DNA of 64,000 nt from Isoetes taiwanensis. Lineage: Eukaryota > Streptophyta > Lycopodiopsida > Isoetales > Isoetaceae. The notes below the pieces were generated by a model, which worked only from the letters and a program-made list of their open reading frames with translations, did not search any database and was not told where the DNA came from. Shown here in pieces: positions 45,926 to 55,960 of the stretch (positions are counted from its first letter, which is position 1; each line of letters opens with the position of its first letter). Position numbers and translations under genes: made by a program. The stretch lies in NCBI GenBank assembly GCA_021234155.1, contig JAJEKV010000039.1, positions 13,279,156 to 13,343,155 on the forward strand. Direction: 5' to 3'.

Positions 45926-46058
45926 ATCAGTCCCATTTTGATCAAAACATGTCTAATTTGGGTAAACTAAGGGTGTAAGGGTAACATACTCATTAAATTA
46001 AGCAGAATCGACCCCTTACTTGGTCACTTTGGAGCTGTTTTGGGCAATTTTGGCCAAG

Positions 46059-46125
46059 GTCTCACAGCTAGCGCCTCGTCCAAAAACTAAAGTTTAGTTT
46101 CTTGACCAGGCGCGACCTGTGAGAC
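46059..46125. repeat. Element A hairpin 2 (67 bp)
   Basis: Same arms as hairpin 1 (GTCTCACAGCTAGCGCCTCG ... GCGACCTGTGAGAC). Flanking DNA between the hairpins is not conserved. Confidence 0.85.
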
Positions 46126-46267
46126 ATCACACCTTTTGGTCTGCAAATGTCCTATTTCACTAAAACAAATACTAGAACCTGCTAATTTGTCCTAATTAAA
46201 CAAGTTCAGACACATAAAGTACTCAAAATTGATTATATTACAAAATTTTTGATTATTTACAAGATGT

Positions 46268-47562
46268 TTATCTGGGATCTTTCTTAATTAAACTAGCTAA
46301 TTGCATGTCTTTCCTCATGAGGGTTACTCGCTTCGCATGAACAGTGCAAGCTGTCGAGTCTTCAAAATGTTGCACTATCCTCTGCTCAGCCGCTTCCTGC
46401 AGTGCCAGCAGCATCTCATCTGTGACCCTCATGTCGGTCCTAAAATCCTGCATTACTTCTCGGACCAAACGAGCAAAGGGGGCACGGGGGATTAGGAGGC
46501 CGTAGCTGCGCTGGAAGTGCCTAATCAGTGCTCTTCTCTCCACCTCCTTCCTGTCGACTTTCTTCTTGGCTGGCTTCTTGGGGGCCTTGGGCTTTGGTGG
46601 TGGCGGCTTTAAGGTCTGCTGTTTCGTTGGGCGTCCTCCCTCGATAAACCTGACCTTGTTCTCCTCATAGTACTTGTTGTACGCCTCCCACTCCTTCATG
46701 TATGCATCGTGCTCCCTCTTCTTCCTCTCATAGATCTTGACACGGTCCGTGACGTAGGCCTCTTGGGCAGGCCGTGGTTGCTTCTTCCTGTCCCACTTCG
46801 GATAAGGAGGGGGCTTCTGCACTTGGTCCTGCTGTTCCGGGTCGGGCTGCTCTTGATTAGGTGTTGGCTGCTCGTCACCCGGGAACTTCGAAGAACTTCC
46901 ACCTCCGGTGTTGGGGATGTAGTCTTCGTCGGAGGAGTCGTCGGAGGGGTTCGGGGGCTGGTCGGCTGGCCGCTCGTTGATGACGACCTTGGGGTTGGGC
47001 TTCCTTCTTGGTGGAACGTCCTTGAGCTTCCTTGGGCCCTCCACGAATTTCCCCTTTGCCTTCTTCTTCTCCTGGGCCGCTTTCGCCTCTTCTTCCCTCT
47101 TCCTCTTCCTGCTTTCCCGGCGCCGTTGTTTCTTCTCGTGTTTTGCAATCCATGCCGCGAGGTCTTTTTCTTCGCTTGGGTCGATCCTTGGCCCGCTGTG
47201 CTCTTGCCGCTCCTTTGTCCTCCTTTCCCGATGTGCTTCCTCCTCTTCGTCTTCGAGGACCTCTGTTGCTGCATCAGAGTGGTCCTCTTTCCCTTCCTGC
47301 TCTTGAATTTCCCGCTCTATCTCCTCGTAGACTTCCCTTGTCTCCTCGTCCATGGAGGTTGGTGATGAGGCCTCGCCTTGATCCACCTAACGATTGAAAA
47401 CGCCAATCGCATCGGATGTATCTTGATCTTCCTGATGTCCTCCTCGCTCGGCTTAACGACCCCCTCGCGAGCCTCTCCACGGCATCCCCGACAAGGTTGG
47501 CGTCAGGGCGCCGGTGGCTTCGCCGGACGAGGGCTTCCCCGGCACCGCTTGGTCCGTGCCAT
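46268..47562 (-). CDS. Element A linker-expanded histone H3-like protein
   Basis: The intact frame 47353-46268 (361 aa from ATG 47353) has a glutamate/lysine-rich, probably coiled N-terminal half, a proline/lysine-rich linker (KPPPPKPKAPKKPAKKK), and a complete histone H3 fold at its C-terminus. It runs from ALIRHFQRSYGLLIPRAPFA through ALQEAAEQRIVQHFEDS to CTVHAKRVTLMRKDMQLASL, colinear with H3 without gaps. About half of fold positions match H3 as I recall it. Just upstream, in another frame, an ATG at 47562 begins MARTKRCRGSPRPAKPP, echoing the H3 tail. A stop and a frame change separate the two, so this copy may use 47353 or be damaged. The predicted role is to pair with H4 in chromatin; that is inference. 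Confidence 0.85.
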
Positions 47563-47770
47563 GTTTGACGGCTCGTCGATCGGATATCAGCCAAAAAGAT
47601 CGCCTAAGTGGGAGAGCCGGATTTCTAGGGCGGAACGCAAAATGAGTGGGGGGTCTACATCTATTTATAGCTTGGGGAATTTTAGGTCAAAATCTAAGTT
47701 GCTCTATTTAACGTGCCAAGGCACTTATTTACTTAAAACATACACTTATTTCAGAGATTTTTAATTATTG

Positions 47771-47837
47771 GTCTCACAGGTAGCGCCTCGTTCAAAAACT
47801 AGAGTTTAGTTTTTAGACCAGGCGCGACGTGTGAGAT
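47771..47837. repeat. Element A hairpin 3 (67 bp)
   Basis: GTCTCACAGGTAGCGCCTCG ... GCGACGTGTGAGAT, in the leader between the 5' LTR and the H3-like gene. The next copy is 192 bp away. Confidence 0.85.
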
Positions 47838-47962
47838 CTTACACATTTGTAACTAGTTTAAGTGATTTAAACATACTATTCTAACTGATTCTTACCTTGG
47901 AACTCGCCTTACCATATTACTTTGGTGAAATTATCAAGATTTAAGGTTTTTCTTGGCTCAAT

Positions 47963-48029
47963 GTCTCACAGGTAGCGCCTCATCCAAAAACTAAAATGCA
48001 GTTCTTTGACCAGGCGCGAGCTGTGAGAC
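47963..48029. repeat. Element A hairpin 4 (67 bp)
   Basis: GTCTCACAGGTAGCGCCTCA ... GCGAGCTGTGAGAC. It is the copy closest to the 5' LTR. Confidence 0.85.
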
Positions 48030-48217
48030 CACCTTGCCTGGGGAGTGTTTGGCTCATTCTTTTTAGTCTTATTAAGTTCCAGTTCACTTAATTGTTACTA
48101 GCTTAGCATAAACTACAAAAATGAGAAAAAAAAAATTTTCCCACTTTTCGAGGCTTGAGGATCCTATCAAGTTAGTACTACTGGGAGCATGGTCAGTGCT
48201 TTGCTCTTGGTCTCCAA

Positions 48218-48235
48218 GAACATTGCTCGATACCA
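48218..48235 (-). promoter_or_regulatory. Primer-binding site of element A
   Basis: On the sense strand, TGGTATCGAGCAATG follows the 5' LTR after one base. It matches the initiator-methionine tRNA type site TGGTATCAGAGC with one base lost. Element B has the unaltered form, which supports the reading. Confidence 0.8.
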
Positions 48236-48236
48236 C

Positions 48237-49814
48237 CGTGGCGATCGCCTACTACTGTGATACGGGTGCACACACCGTATACAAACAGAGTTCTTCCCCC
48301 CCATACCAGCTCCATGCCGACATGAGGGGCCCTCCACATGACACTGCAACCGCGACGGGTTCCAGTGGGAAGAGTGAAGGGGTCATTTTACCCCGTCTCC
48401 CTCAGGGCCTACCTAGCTGCGGAAGCGTACACATACATGTCAGTATATAAGAGCATCATATATCCACCTCTAGGGTGGTACATCACATCTGCATGAACAA
48501 TGATCAGCACAATGCATATGGGAAATCCTACCCAAGGCTCAGACTCAGGGATGGACTGACAAGCTTGGGTCTCCAGAGTTCGTTGCAGACAGAATTCATG
48601 GCAATGGATTTGGCTGGCATAAGAACATGGCATTGGGTTGTCCACTCCATCCACCCCTCCTATGCACACCTTGCGGAGTAGGCTGAAAAGTGTTGGGACC
48701 TGACTGTAGCCCGCCGGATGCATAGCCAAAAGGGCTACTCCTGGGTTTCATCTCCCCAGTTCCGATGGGGCAGGTAGGGATCCTCCCTCCAGAGATCTAC
48801 ATGCTGACTCAAGGTGACTAGAGGGCCACTGCCCCTATTCGACTGAACCCACTGGAAAGTCATGAACACCACTTCACGGGTGTTGAGCCCATGCCTTACC
48901 CACACTCAGTGGTAAGCCATTAGACCTAGTCACAATGATCCCCAGTGAGGCCCCTTACACACCGAGGGATCGCTCAAGAGTCGACACGAATCTCCTTAGC
49001 CGGGCCCTGCCCCTTCACCCACAACCAGGTGTGGTTCTTGTACACAGGCCGAATCTATAGTGTGCTAGAGGGCTAAACTAGGAGCATCTACTACCAAGCT
49101 TTAGGTCTCTACCCCCCTTCCCAATACAAGGAGTTCATAGAGATACATCATCCACATACATCACAGAAGAACTAAAGAACTAGATCTAATCTATATCATG
49201 GAGTTAGGTTCTTTAGTTAGTGTTTGGGATCTAGAGATCTAGGTAGCTGCTATGGGCAATTTAATAGGCTAAGCCTACTGATTCTATGACTGGAAGACGG
49301 TTTAAGCTATTAAATTGACTAAATACCTGATCCTTGGGTGGCTCCTCCTGACCTGAGTTCAACCATCCTGCTGAGCTGATCGAATCAAGGGAAGCTAATG
49401 GTGCGATTCGCTTGGGCAGAGTCTGGGAGACAGTTTTGGCTCATGGGCAGCCAAAACAGAGCTCTAAAACCCTATGGACGAAACTAGCAAGTTAGGGTTT
49501 TCCTACCCTAAATAGACATGGGGTTAGGGCTAGGGTTTCCAATTACCCCTTTTAGCATGTGGGATAATTGGAAAGGGCCCACTTGCCTTTAATGGCTAGG
49601 TGGCAAAATGTGCCCACATGGAAAGGTGTGCCCACATTAATGTGCACATTGGTAAATGTGCACATTAATAATAAATGCACATACCTAGCAAGTTGCCCCC
49701 TAGGGCTACCCACCTGGCTACACATCGGTGTACACGTCAGTCGGAGTGGCGTGTACGCGTGACGAGGCAGTACAGTATACGTCCTGGGACTGTATACTGT
49801 GCTGGAACGTCACA
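48237..49814 (-). repeat. 5' LTR of element A (~1,578 bp)
   Basis: It is nearly identical to 27634-29206, except that the inner end has diverged (CGTGGCGATCGCC instead of TGTGACGTCC). The outer end GAACGTCACA abuts CATGC. The hairpin ACAGTATACG/TGTATACTGT near the outer end carries one change compared with the perfect one in the 3' LTR. Confidence 0.92.
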
Positions 49815-50000
49815 CATGCATTAGTGGTATTGCCCACTGTAGTAGTTGCTGCATCTGATTCCTCATCTGGGCCAATCTTGCATTCATTGTTTTGACTGTC
49901 ATGTCTTGTTCGTCGTCGTGTTCCCGGCCGAACAAATTCCTAGGTTGCCACTGGTGCTGCCGGCCTTGGCCTTGAGACCCTGACCCGGTGTTCCTGGCTG
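49815..50000 (-). pseudogene. Element B gag, 5' part
   Basis: The frame reads LAARNTGSGSQGQGRQHQWQ, then MTVKTMNARLAQMRNQMQQL and PLMHA, and continues at 27633 with QEYGPPPPPPPVGG. The start of gag was not pinned down. A CTTGCAG just upstream could be an acceptor or chance. Confidence 0.75.
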
Positions 50001-50223
50001 CAAGTATTGGTCATCAATGTTGTTACTTAGGTTATGCATTATTCAACCTTATTTACAAGTCAATTATTGTTAGGTATGAAAGAAATCATGTTCAAATTCC
50101 AACTTATAAGTTAAAGACAATTTGTGACAATTAGAGTTATACATTACATAGGGTATATGATAGTACATAGAACTGAGGACATTTTTATACATTTTAGAAG
50201 ATAAGTTTGAAAGCAGAAAGTGT

Positions 50224-51306
50224 TCATCTTCGAGAATTCTTGACGTCCCTAAGTCGAAGGCCTTTGCCGACATTGCGCAAGATATTCCTAAAAGATCCAC
50301 GTTCGAGGGCTCGAGCCATTTGAGGTGCAGGGAGTTCGGATGCCGTTGCCGCAATTACCATCAATGGTGCGTCTCTCAAGTGGCCCCTGGCGAAGTCGAG
50401 GCAGTGGAGTACCACGGACAAGGGGGGTTCACAGTTTTGCATGCACGGGAAGGGGATTTTTTGGACCCATTTTCGTACATATACGGTCGGCAGGGGGTCC
50501 CTTTTCTGGTATTTTTTGCACTATTCTAGGTAATTTTTATTCGAAAGGGGTCAAATTTTGCTTTTAAAGATCCGTATATAGGGGGGTTTTTTGCCACCCC
50601 ATGCACGCAGATGGCATATCCCCCTTATACATGAGTGAATCCCCCTTGACCACGGATCTCTTGAAGAGAATGATATGATCCGTGTGGCTGCTCAGCTTGA
50701 CGTGCTGTCCGAAGCCCGAGAGTGCTATGAGGAGCGCCACAGACTCCTCCCCTCGCGGGCTGAACTCCTTGTGAAAAACTATCATCTGCCCTGGCTGAGG
50801 ACTGGAAGGTAGTACCGGAGTGCCTTACCCTTTCCTATGGTCTTCGAACCTGTGCCCTTTCTTTGAGCTGCTTCGCCGTAGATGTCTAATGCCAAGAGGT
50901 CTTCATGGTCTCTCCACATGGTGGTTGCGCTTTCCAGGTTGATGCTACTGGATGCCTCCTGCATGCTCCTTGATCGAACCGTTTGGCTAGAGCTTGGGCC
51001 CCTCCCTGGTTTGTATAACCTGCTTTGGATCTCCTAAACTTCTTCCTCTGGAATGATCGGCTGTTGTTGACGATACATCTCCCTTATGTGCTCGTAGGCG
51101 GCGATGTCTGACATCGTCTCACCGGCGTAGGAGTGCCTTTTTGCTACTTCACTTGGGACCTCCTGATAAGAGTAGTCGATGAAGTCACTCTGCTGCTCTT
51201 TTGCAATCAAGCCTAGGAGCTCATCGATTCTAAGCCCTTCTTCTTGGCAGTATGGAAGGTTGAGGGTATCATTTGCCAAAATATACTCCTCCCCTTCGAT
51301 TACCAT
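50224..51306 (-). pseudogene. Element B accessory ORF3, split by a MITE
   Basis: The pieces are 51306-51034 (VIEGEEYILANDTLNLPYCQ, SDIAAYEHIREM), 50964 to about 50657 (TTMWRDHEDLLALDIYGEA, KEFSPRGEESVALLIALSGFG, HIILFKRSVV) and 50418-50224 (VLHCLDFARGHLRDAPLMVI, RALERGSFRNILRNVGKG). They follow the same order as ORF3 of element A. A stop at 51034 and the MITE at 50419-50648 interrupt it. Function is unknown. Confidence 0.65.
50419..50648. mobile_element. hAT-like MITE, 230 bp, inside element B ORF3
   Basis: The ends CAAGGGGGGTTCAC and GTGAATCCCCCTTG are inverted repeats (13 of 14). ACCACGGA occurs on both sides (50411-50418 and 50649-50656), an exact 8-bp duplication. The ORF3 homology to element A resumes across it. 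Confidence 0.85.
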
Positions 51307-51505
51307 CGGTGATAGAGCTGTGATGCCGATTGGTGGTTCATTGGCCCGCCTTATGACTTATGTCATCATCGTGCCTTGCTATGCACCTCTCCATTCTTGT
51401 CGCCTCTCTGCTCTCCCAACCTGGGTTTTCTTCCCCTAGCTGCTCGTAATCCTGCTCAATTTGGAATGCCCCTATTCTTGTGCCATGGTACTCGTACTTC
51501 GCAGA

Positions 51506-52006
51506 CTAGATCTCATGTATCTGGCCTTGCTCCATTCTTGTGTTGAGTGGCGCTAGGTCCAAGGGCTGGATCGAGGGCTCCCCCACCTTGTTGACTGCCT
51601 TGTACTGCATGAATAAAGCGAGGGCCGCATGCGCCGAAACATACCTGTGCCTATGGGCTCTACAAGTCATGTAATCGTCCCTTTCCTTTCCCATTGCTGC
51701 CCCTTCCTCTGGATCCCCCTCCCCTAAGGCTTGGCTCAACGAATCTAAAGATACCCACTTGCCTCCCCTTGGTAGAAGGCTAACTTCCCAGGGTAAGATC
51801 TGCTGGTCATATTGGCAAACTATGTCAGTGTAGTAGGGGGTCCTAGTCAGGGTTGCATGCAAGTCAAAGAGATGGTCAAAGACATGGAAGGCCATCATGG
51901 ATGTGGCTGGCACTGTCGTACCATCAAACAAAATTGGTGGGCGCCATTGAGCAGAGGTGGGTGTAAAAGATGGCTTGGAAGAACTGATGAGAGCTTGGTA
52001 AATCAC
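51506..52006 (-). CDS. Element B accessory ORF2, unknown function
   Basis: The open frame of about 166 residues is colinear with 45557-45117 of element A. Shared signatures are FDLHATLTRTPYYTDIV, HAALALFMQYKAVNKVGEPS and IQPLDLAPL. The 5' limit is uncertain, since no ATG heads the frame until MMAFHVFDHLF. No known family was recognised. Confidence 0.6.
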   Translation of the reverse strand: MIYQALISSSKPSFTPTSAQWRPPILFDGTTVPATSMMAFHVFDHLFDLHATLTRTPYYTDIVCQYDQQILPWEVSLLPRGGKWVSLDSLSQALGEGDPEEGAAMGKERDDYMTCRAHRHRYVSAHAALALFMQYKAVNKVGEPSIQPLDLAPLNTRMEQGQIHEI

Positions 52007-52245
52007 CTAAGATGGTGAGAGCAATTTAGGTGAAGGGAAAATGGCTAATGAGGCTCCCTTTTATAGACTAGGGTTGCCTCGGCTTCCGTGCACAAGGGTT
52101 CTTGATAGAACAGACCTTTGTTCTAAGCTTATGGATCTCCAAATAAGGTACCATGAAGTGCAAATCTAAGCAAAACGAGGCAAGAAACACTACATGGCAG
52201 TTTGTTGGGTCAAATTTGGATAATCCTGGTCAAAATGGGTCAACT

Positions 52246-52310
52246 CGAGTGGGTTCGCGCGAAAGGGGTCTGCGTCGCGAACGCAGAGGCGTTTGGCGCG
52301 GACTCACCCG
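52246..52310. repeat. Element B hairpin 1
   Basis: GTGGGTTCGCGCGAAAGG pairs with CGTTTGGCGCGGACTCACC, and the inner TCTGCGT/ACGCAGA closes the stem on a CGCGA loop. The next copy lies 201 bp away. Confidence 0.85.
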
Positions 52311-52447
52311 GTTGGGCCGATTTCTAAGAAAACTAAACTTTTCTAGGGGTTGTAAGATGCTAACATGCCTATTTGGATCAATTCTAACCTAGTTAGCAAC
52401 TTACTTCATGGTAATTGGACATCTAGAAGTGTTATTTCAAGGCAACT

Positions 52448-52510
52448 AGGTGGGTTCGCGCGAAACGGGCCTAAGTCGCGAACGCAGAGGCGTTTGGCGC
52501 GGACTCACCC
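52448..52510. repeat. Element B hairpin 2
   Basis: Same arms as hairpin 1 (GGTGGGTTCGCGCGAAACGG ... GCGTTTGGCGCGGACTCACC). The inner arm has CTAAGT, which weakens the tip. Confidence 0.85.
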
Positions 52511-52646
52511 AGTTCAGCCGATTTTTGCTACTTTTGGATGTTTTTGACCAAAATTAACTTCTAAACTAGATTCCTAGGCAGATTCTAAGCATTTTACTAT
52601 CTTTTTTCACAAAATTTGGACCAATTTGCCCCAAATTGAGGATACT

Positions 52647-52713
52647 CGGGTGGGTTCGCGCGAAACGGGCCTGCGTCGCGAACGCAGAGGCGTTTGGCGT
52701 GGACTCACCCGGG
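52647..52713. repeat. Element B hairpin 3
   Basis: The most complete stem of the three, with CGGGTGGGTTCGCGCGAAAC and its partner GTTTGGCGTGGACTCACCCG. It lies 200 bp from hairpin 2, in the spacer just after the H3-like gene. Confidence 0.85.
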
Positions 52714-52946
52714 TCGGCCAATTTGAGCCAAATTTGGATTCTTATGCTAAAATTTTATGCTAATTAGACAATTCTAAGCATTCTAATTATGATACAAGGA
52801 ATTATACTCACAATTGATTCATACAAGAGTACTATTATATCAAAGAAGAGGTTTAATTTACAGAGAAAATTGACTTTTATAACTAGTAATTAGAATATAC
52901 AGGGGAAAAACTTATATATTTATAAGGTTTACAAAATTGGAGGTGT

Positions 52947-54106
52947 TTAGGGCCTCTCTTTACGGATCCTCCTCGCCAGATGCAGGTCCTTCGATATCAC
53001 CGTCACCCGCTTGACGTGGATTGCGCAGAGGTTGCCTTCCTCGAAGAGCTGGACCAGCTCTGCCTCTGATGCCTCCTGCAGGGCCCGGACCATCAAGGGT
53101 GTCACTCTGTAGTTTGTCCTGAACTCCTGCATAATCTCCCGAAGGAGCCGCTCGAACGACGCCTTCTTGATGAGGAGATTATTGCACTGTTGGAAGTGCA
53201 TAATCTCCCGAAAAACTCGGGCATGCCTTGAATTAGGTCCATGGTGGACCTTCTTCGGCGGCTCCGGTCTTGGTGGTAGCGGCTTGGGCTGGTTCTTCGT
53301 CTGCCCACCCTTAACGTACTTTTGTACGTTTTGCTTGCAGTACCAATCATTGTACCTCTTCCACCGGCGGAGGTTTGGTACACCTTTTTACGACGCTGGA
53401 ATTCATGATCTTGTTTTAACATGAATTCCCACTCGCCCACCTTCTGCTTCTTTATCACCTTCGGTGGCTTGGGCCACTTCGGGTATGGTGGGCGAGCATC
53501 TGGGTTTGAGGGTTCCTCAGCATCTCCTTCGGGCTCTTCTTCCGTATGCCCGGCTGCTTCACTCTCCTTCTCTTCCTCTTCTTCCTCCTCCTCATCGGTG
53601 GGGTCCTGACGAGGTTCTTCAATATGGACCGTCCCCCTTGGACGGTCCTGGTCCCTTTTGGACCTCTTCTCCCTCCTTCTTGCTTCTTTCTCCCTCTCCC
53701 TCTTCTTTCTCGTGGCCCTCTCCTCTGGCCATTCAGTCACCTTCTCCTTGCCTTTCTTCTTTTTGGAGGTGCCAACCTCCTCCTGGTGTGGCTACTGCTG
53801 CTGCTGCTCTTGTTGTTGCTGTTGCTCTTGGTCCTGCTGCGGCTGCTGGTGCTCTTGCTCCTCCTCCTGATCGGACAGAGGACCGAAGTGGATGGTCTCG
53901 TCCATCCGCTGCGTCTCCACGGAGGAGCTGCTCTGGGCCTCCTCCTGGGAGGCGTGGAAGGTCTCGTCCGTAGAGCTGGACGGCTCCTCCTCCCTTCTCG
54001 GCCGAAGATGCTCGGGGATCTTCTTCCCTGGACCTGCTGCTGCTTCTGCCATTGAGGGTGTGCGCCTTGGGCTAAACTTCCTTGCAGTGCATTTGGTCCT
54101 CGCCAT
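52947..54106 (-). pseudogene. Element B linker-expanded histone H3-like protein (stop and frameshift)
   Basis: The frame starting at ATG 54106 reads MARTKCTARKFSPRRTPS, matching eight of the first nine residues of the mature H3 tail, including lysines 4 and 9. A glutamate/glutamine-rich stretch ends in TAG at 53789. The same frame resumes with a lysine/arginine-rich and acidic linker to about 53380, where it shifts. The last piece (53201-52947 and just upstream) is a full H3 fold: [59 protein letters not shown] and RIRKERP. By eye about 60% of fold positions equal canonical H3, and loop 1 has H3 length, unlike most centromeric H3. The long linker between tail and fold is absent from real H3. 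Two lesions make this copy a pseudogene. Confidence 0.88.
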
Positions 54107-54634
54107 ATCTTAAGGTTAACCAAACTGATTACGTTAAGCTGATTAACAAGGAAGAGGGGTTTAGGCAAGGTTAGAGGGAAAATGGGGTGGCAAGAAGATA
54201 TTTAAAAGGGAAGATGCTCTAGGGAATATTCTCCTGCTATTAATAGCTCTACTAATTAGCCCCCCTTATTAATTATCTCAGTATACCTATTTGTTAGTAT
54301 ATGGTTAATGCTGTATTATACTATAATTTTCGAATTTTTCCTAATGGTTTGAAGTGTTAATTATGAATTTGCGCCATTTTTTACCCGGGTCTCGGATTGG
54401 CATGATTCTTCGACCCATTTTGGGTGAAATCTGATGCTAATGCATAATTTCCACTCCAACTTTACTAGAATGTTAATTTGACTCATTCGTTTCTCCCCAT
54501 TTGACAACTTAGTCTATTCTTACGGGCCCACTACCTAGGAGAAAAAATTTTCCCCTATTTTCGAGGCTATTAGGCCTGTTAGACTACTTACTAGGGACAT
54601 GGTCAGTGCTAGTTCCTGGTCAACCAAGAACATC

Positions 54635-54646
54635 GCTCTGATACCA
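54635..54646 (-). promoter_or_regulatory. Primer-binding site of element B
   Basis: On the sense strand this reads TGGTATCAGAGC, the usual initiator-methionine tRNA site, followed by GATGTTCTTGG, which is shared with element A. It marks the inner edge of the 5' LTR. Confidence 0.85.
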
Positions 54647-54647
54647 C

Positions 54648-54900
54648 CCTACAAAATATACGGCGCCCGACCGTACACTCCGTAGGAAATCCCCCATCCG
54701 GTCCTTCTGTGACGTTCCACGTATTTATACGCCTTTTTGAGTATAAATACATGCATGACACGTCATTATGAATAACTAGTAATGCCCGGCGTTCTTTGTC
54801 GGTCAGAAAGTTATCAACGAACAATGAGAAGAGAGGTCATAATAACTGTGGTGTAAAACCGTTATTGACATCTAATTACATATTCAAGAGGTAGTACATC
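54648..54900 (-). repeat. 5' LTR of element B, outer edge not found
   Basis: The LTR begins after the primer-binding site. On the sense strand it contains a GTATTTATACTC word and a second GTATAAATACGTGG near 54720-54750, both TATA-like. No second copy is visible left of gag, so the 3' LTR and pol are lost. The right boundary is a guess; the LTR may extend past 55 kb. Confidence 0.6.
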
Positions 54901-55024
54901 GTTACTCATAAGTCATTTCAACATGAAACTTACACACTGAAGATGTAGTACACCGTTACCAGTCTAAAGGGGCTACAAATTATTGCAATCAAAGACAATG
55001 ATTGATTAATGCCTATATAATATT

Positions 55025-55500
55025 GTATGAAACTTGACCTATGTAAAACTGTATGAAGCTTGACCAGATACATAGACCTCGCTTAGTTTGTGGAAAACTC
55101 AAAAACATTTATATTCCTCAGGGACTTGCCTATATTATACCTATCATTACAATTTTTTACCATCTTAAGTTCCAAATTTTCATTTGTATATAAACTTTTC
55201 TTATATGTTGAGTCAGAGCAAGTCTATTTTCCATGTATTATAAATATAATGCTAATTAATGCCCTTGTAAACATGTATGAAACTTAACTAAATATATGGA
55301 CAGCTTATTTATCCCCGCTTAATTTGTGCAGAGCTCAAAAACTTTCTCTTTCCCAAGGCTTGCCTATATTATAGCTATCCTTATAGTTTTTGACCATCTT
55401 AAGTTCTAGATTGTTATTTGCATACAAACTTTTCTTATATGTTGTGGAGTCGAGCAGGTCCACATCAGCTAATTTATTATATATTGCACTAAAATCATAG
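55025..55500. repeat. Two-copy tandem repeat, ~240-bp period
   Basis: The copies share TGTATGAAACTTRAC, GACTTGCCTATATTATA / GGCTTGCCTATATTATA, GACCATCTTAAGTTC and ACTTTTCTTATATGTTG, in the same order. They may be part of the LTR of element B or independent. No gene is present. Confidence 0.7.
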
Positions 55501-55948
55501 CTTGACCTGCAAAACAATATTAGCTTAACCAATATGTTGTAGACGCAGCAGACGAAATGCACAAACAATCTAGAAAGATTAAATCACAGCATAAAAGATG
55601 AGCAAAGCTATGGCATCATGCAAACACAAAATGTTGTATCATAAATGACATGCATACAAAAAGAAAGCACAACTTTAAAGAAGCTTACAAAAAGCATTTC
55701 TAAAACCCATTCTATTTCACCCTATAGGAAATTTGGGTGACACAGAATTAGAAAGAGTAGCGGATTGGGAATGCCATTATTGCAAAAAGCCATCATCACG
55801 AAAAGCCATCCATGTAACTACTTATATTTTTATTATATGATTTGCTTCAATGAGAGCAGTCTAATGATACCACTTACAATAAAGTTGATTCTTATATTTT
55901 ATCATATAGGTACTGGAAGAACTTGCAGAACTTGCCATAACCTTGCAC

Positions 55949-55960
55949 AACATGAAAAAC
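55949..55960. repeat. LINE target-site duplication, left copy
   Basis: AACATGAAAAAC precedes the LINE and recurs at 59092-59103 after the A-tail. The As at its left edge merge with the tail, so its true length is 10-12 bp. Confidence 0.8.

Noticed and set aside
46696-47397. Overlapping frames on both strands opposite the element A H3-like gene (up to 218 residues)
   Set aside because: They are shadows of the biased codon composition of the glutamate/lysine-rich gene; the minus frame that ends in the histone fold is the real one.
52947-54106. Idea that the H3 fold is a centromeric H3 (CENP-A)
   Set aside because: Loop 1 has canonical H3 length and the tail begins ARTK; centromeric variants usually have a longer loop 1 and an unrelated tail.
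48218-54646. tRNA-like TGGTATC words at 48.2 and 54.6 kb as tRNA genes
   Set aside because: Only the 12-18 nt complementary to a tRNA 3' end are present, directly inside LTR edges; no cloverleaf can be drawn.
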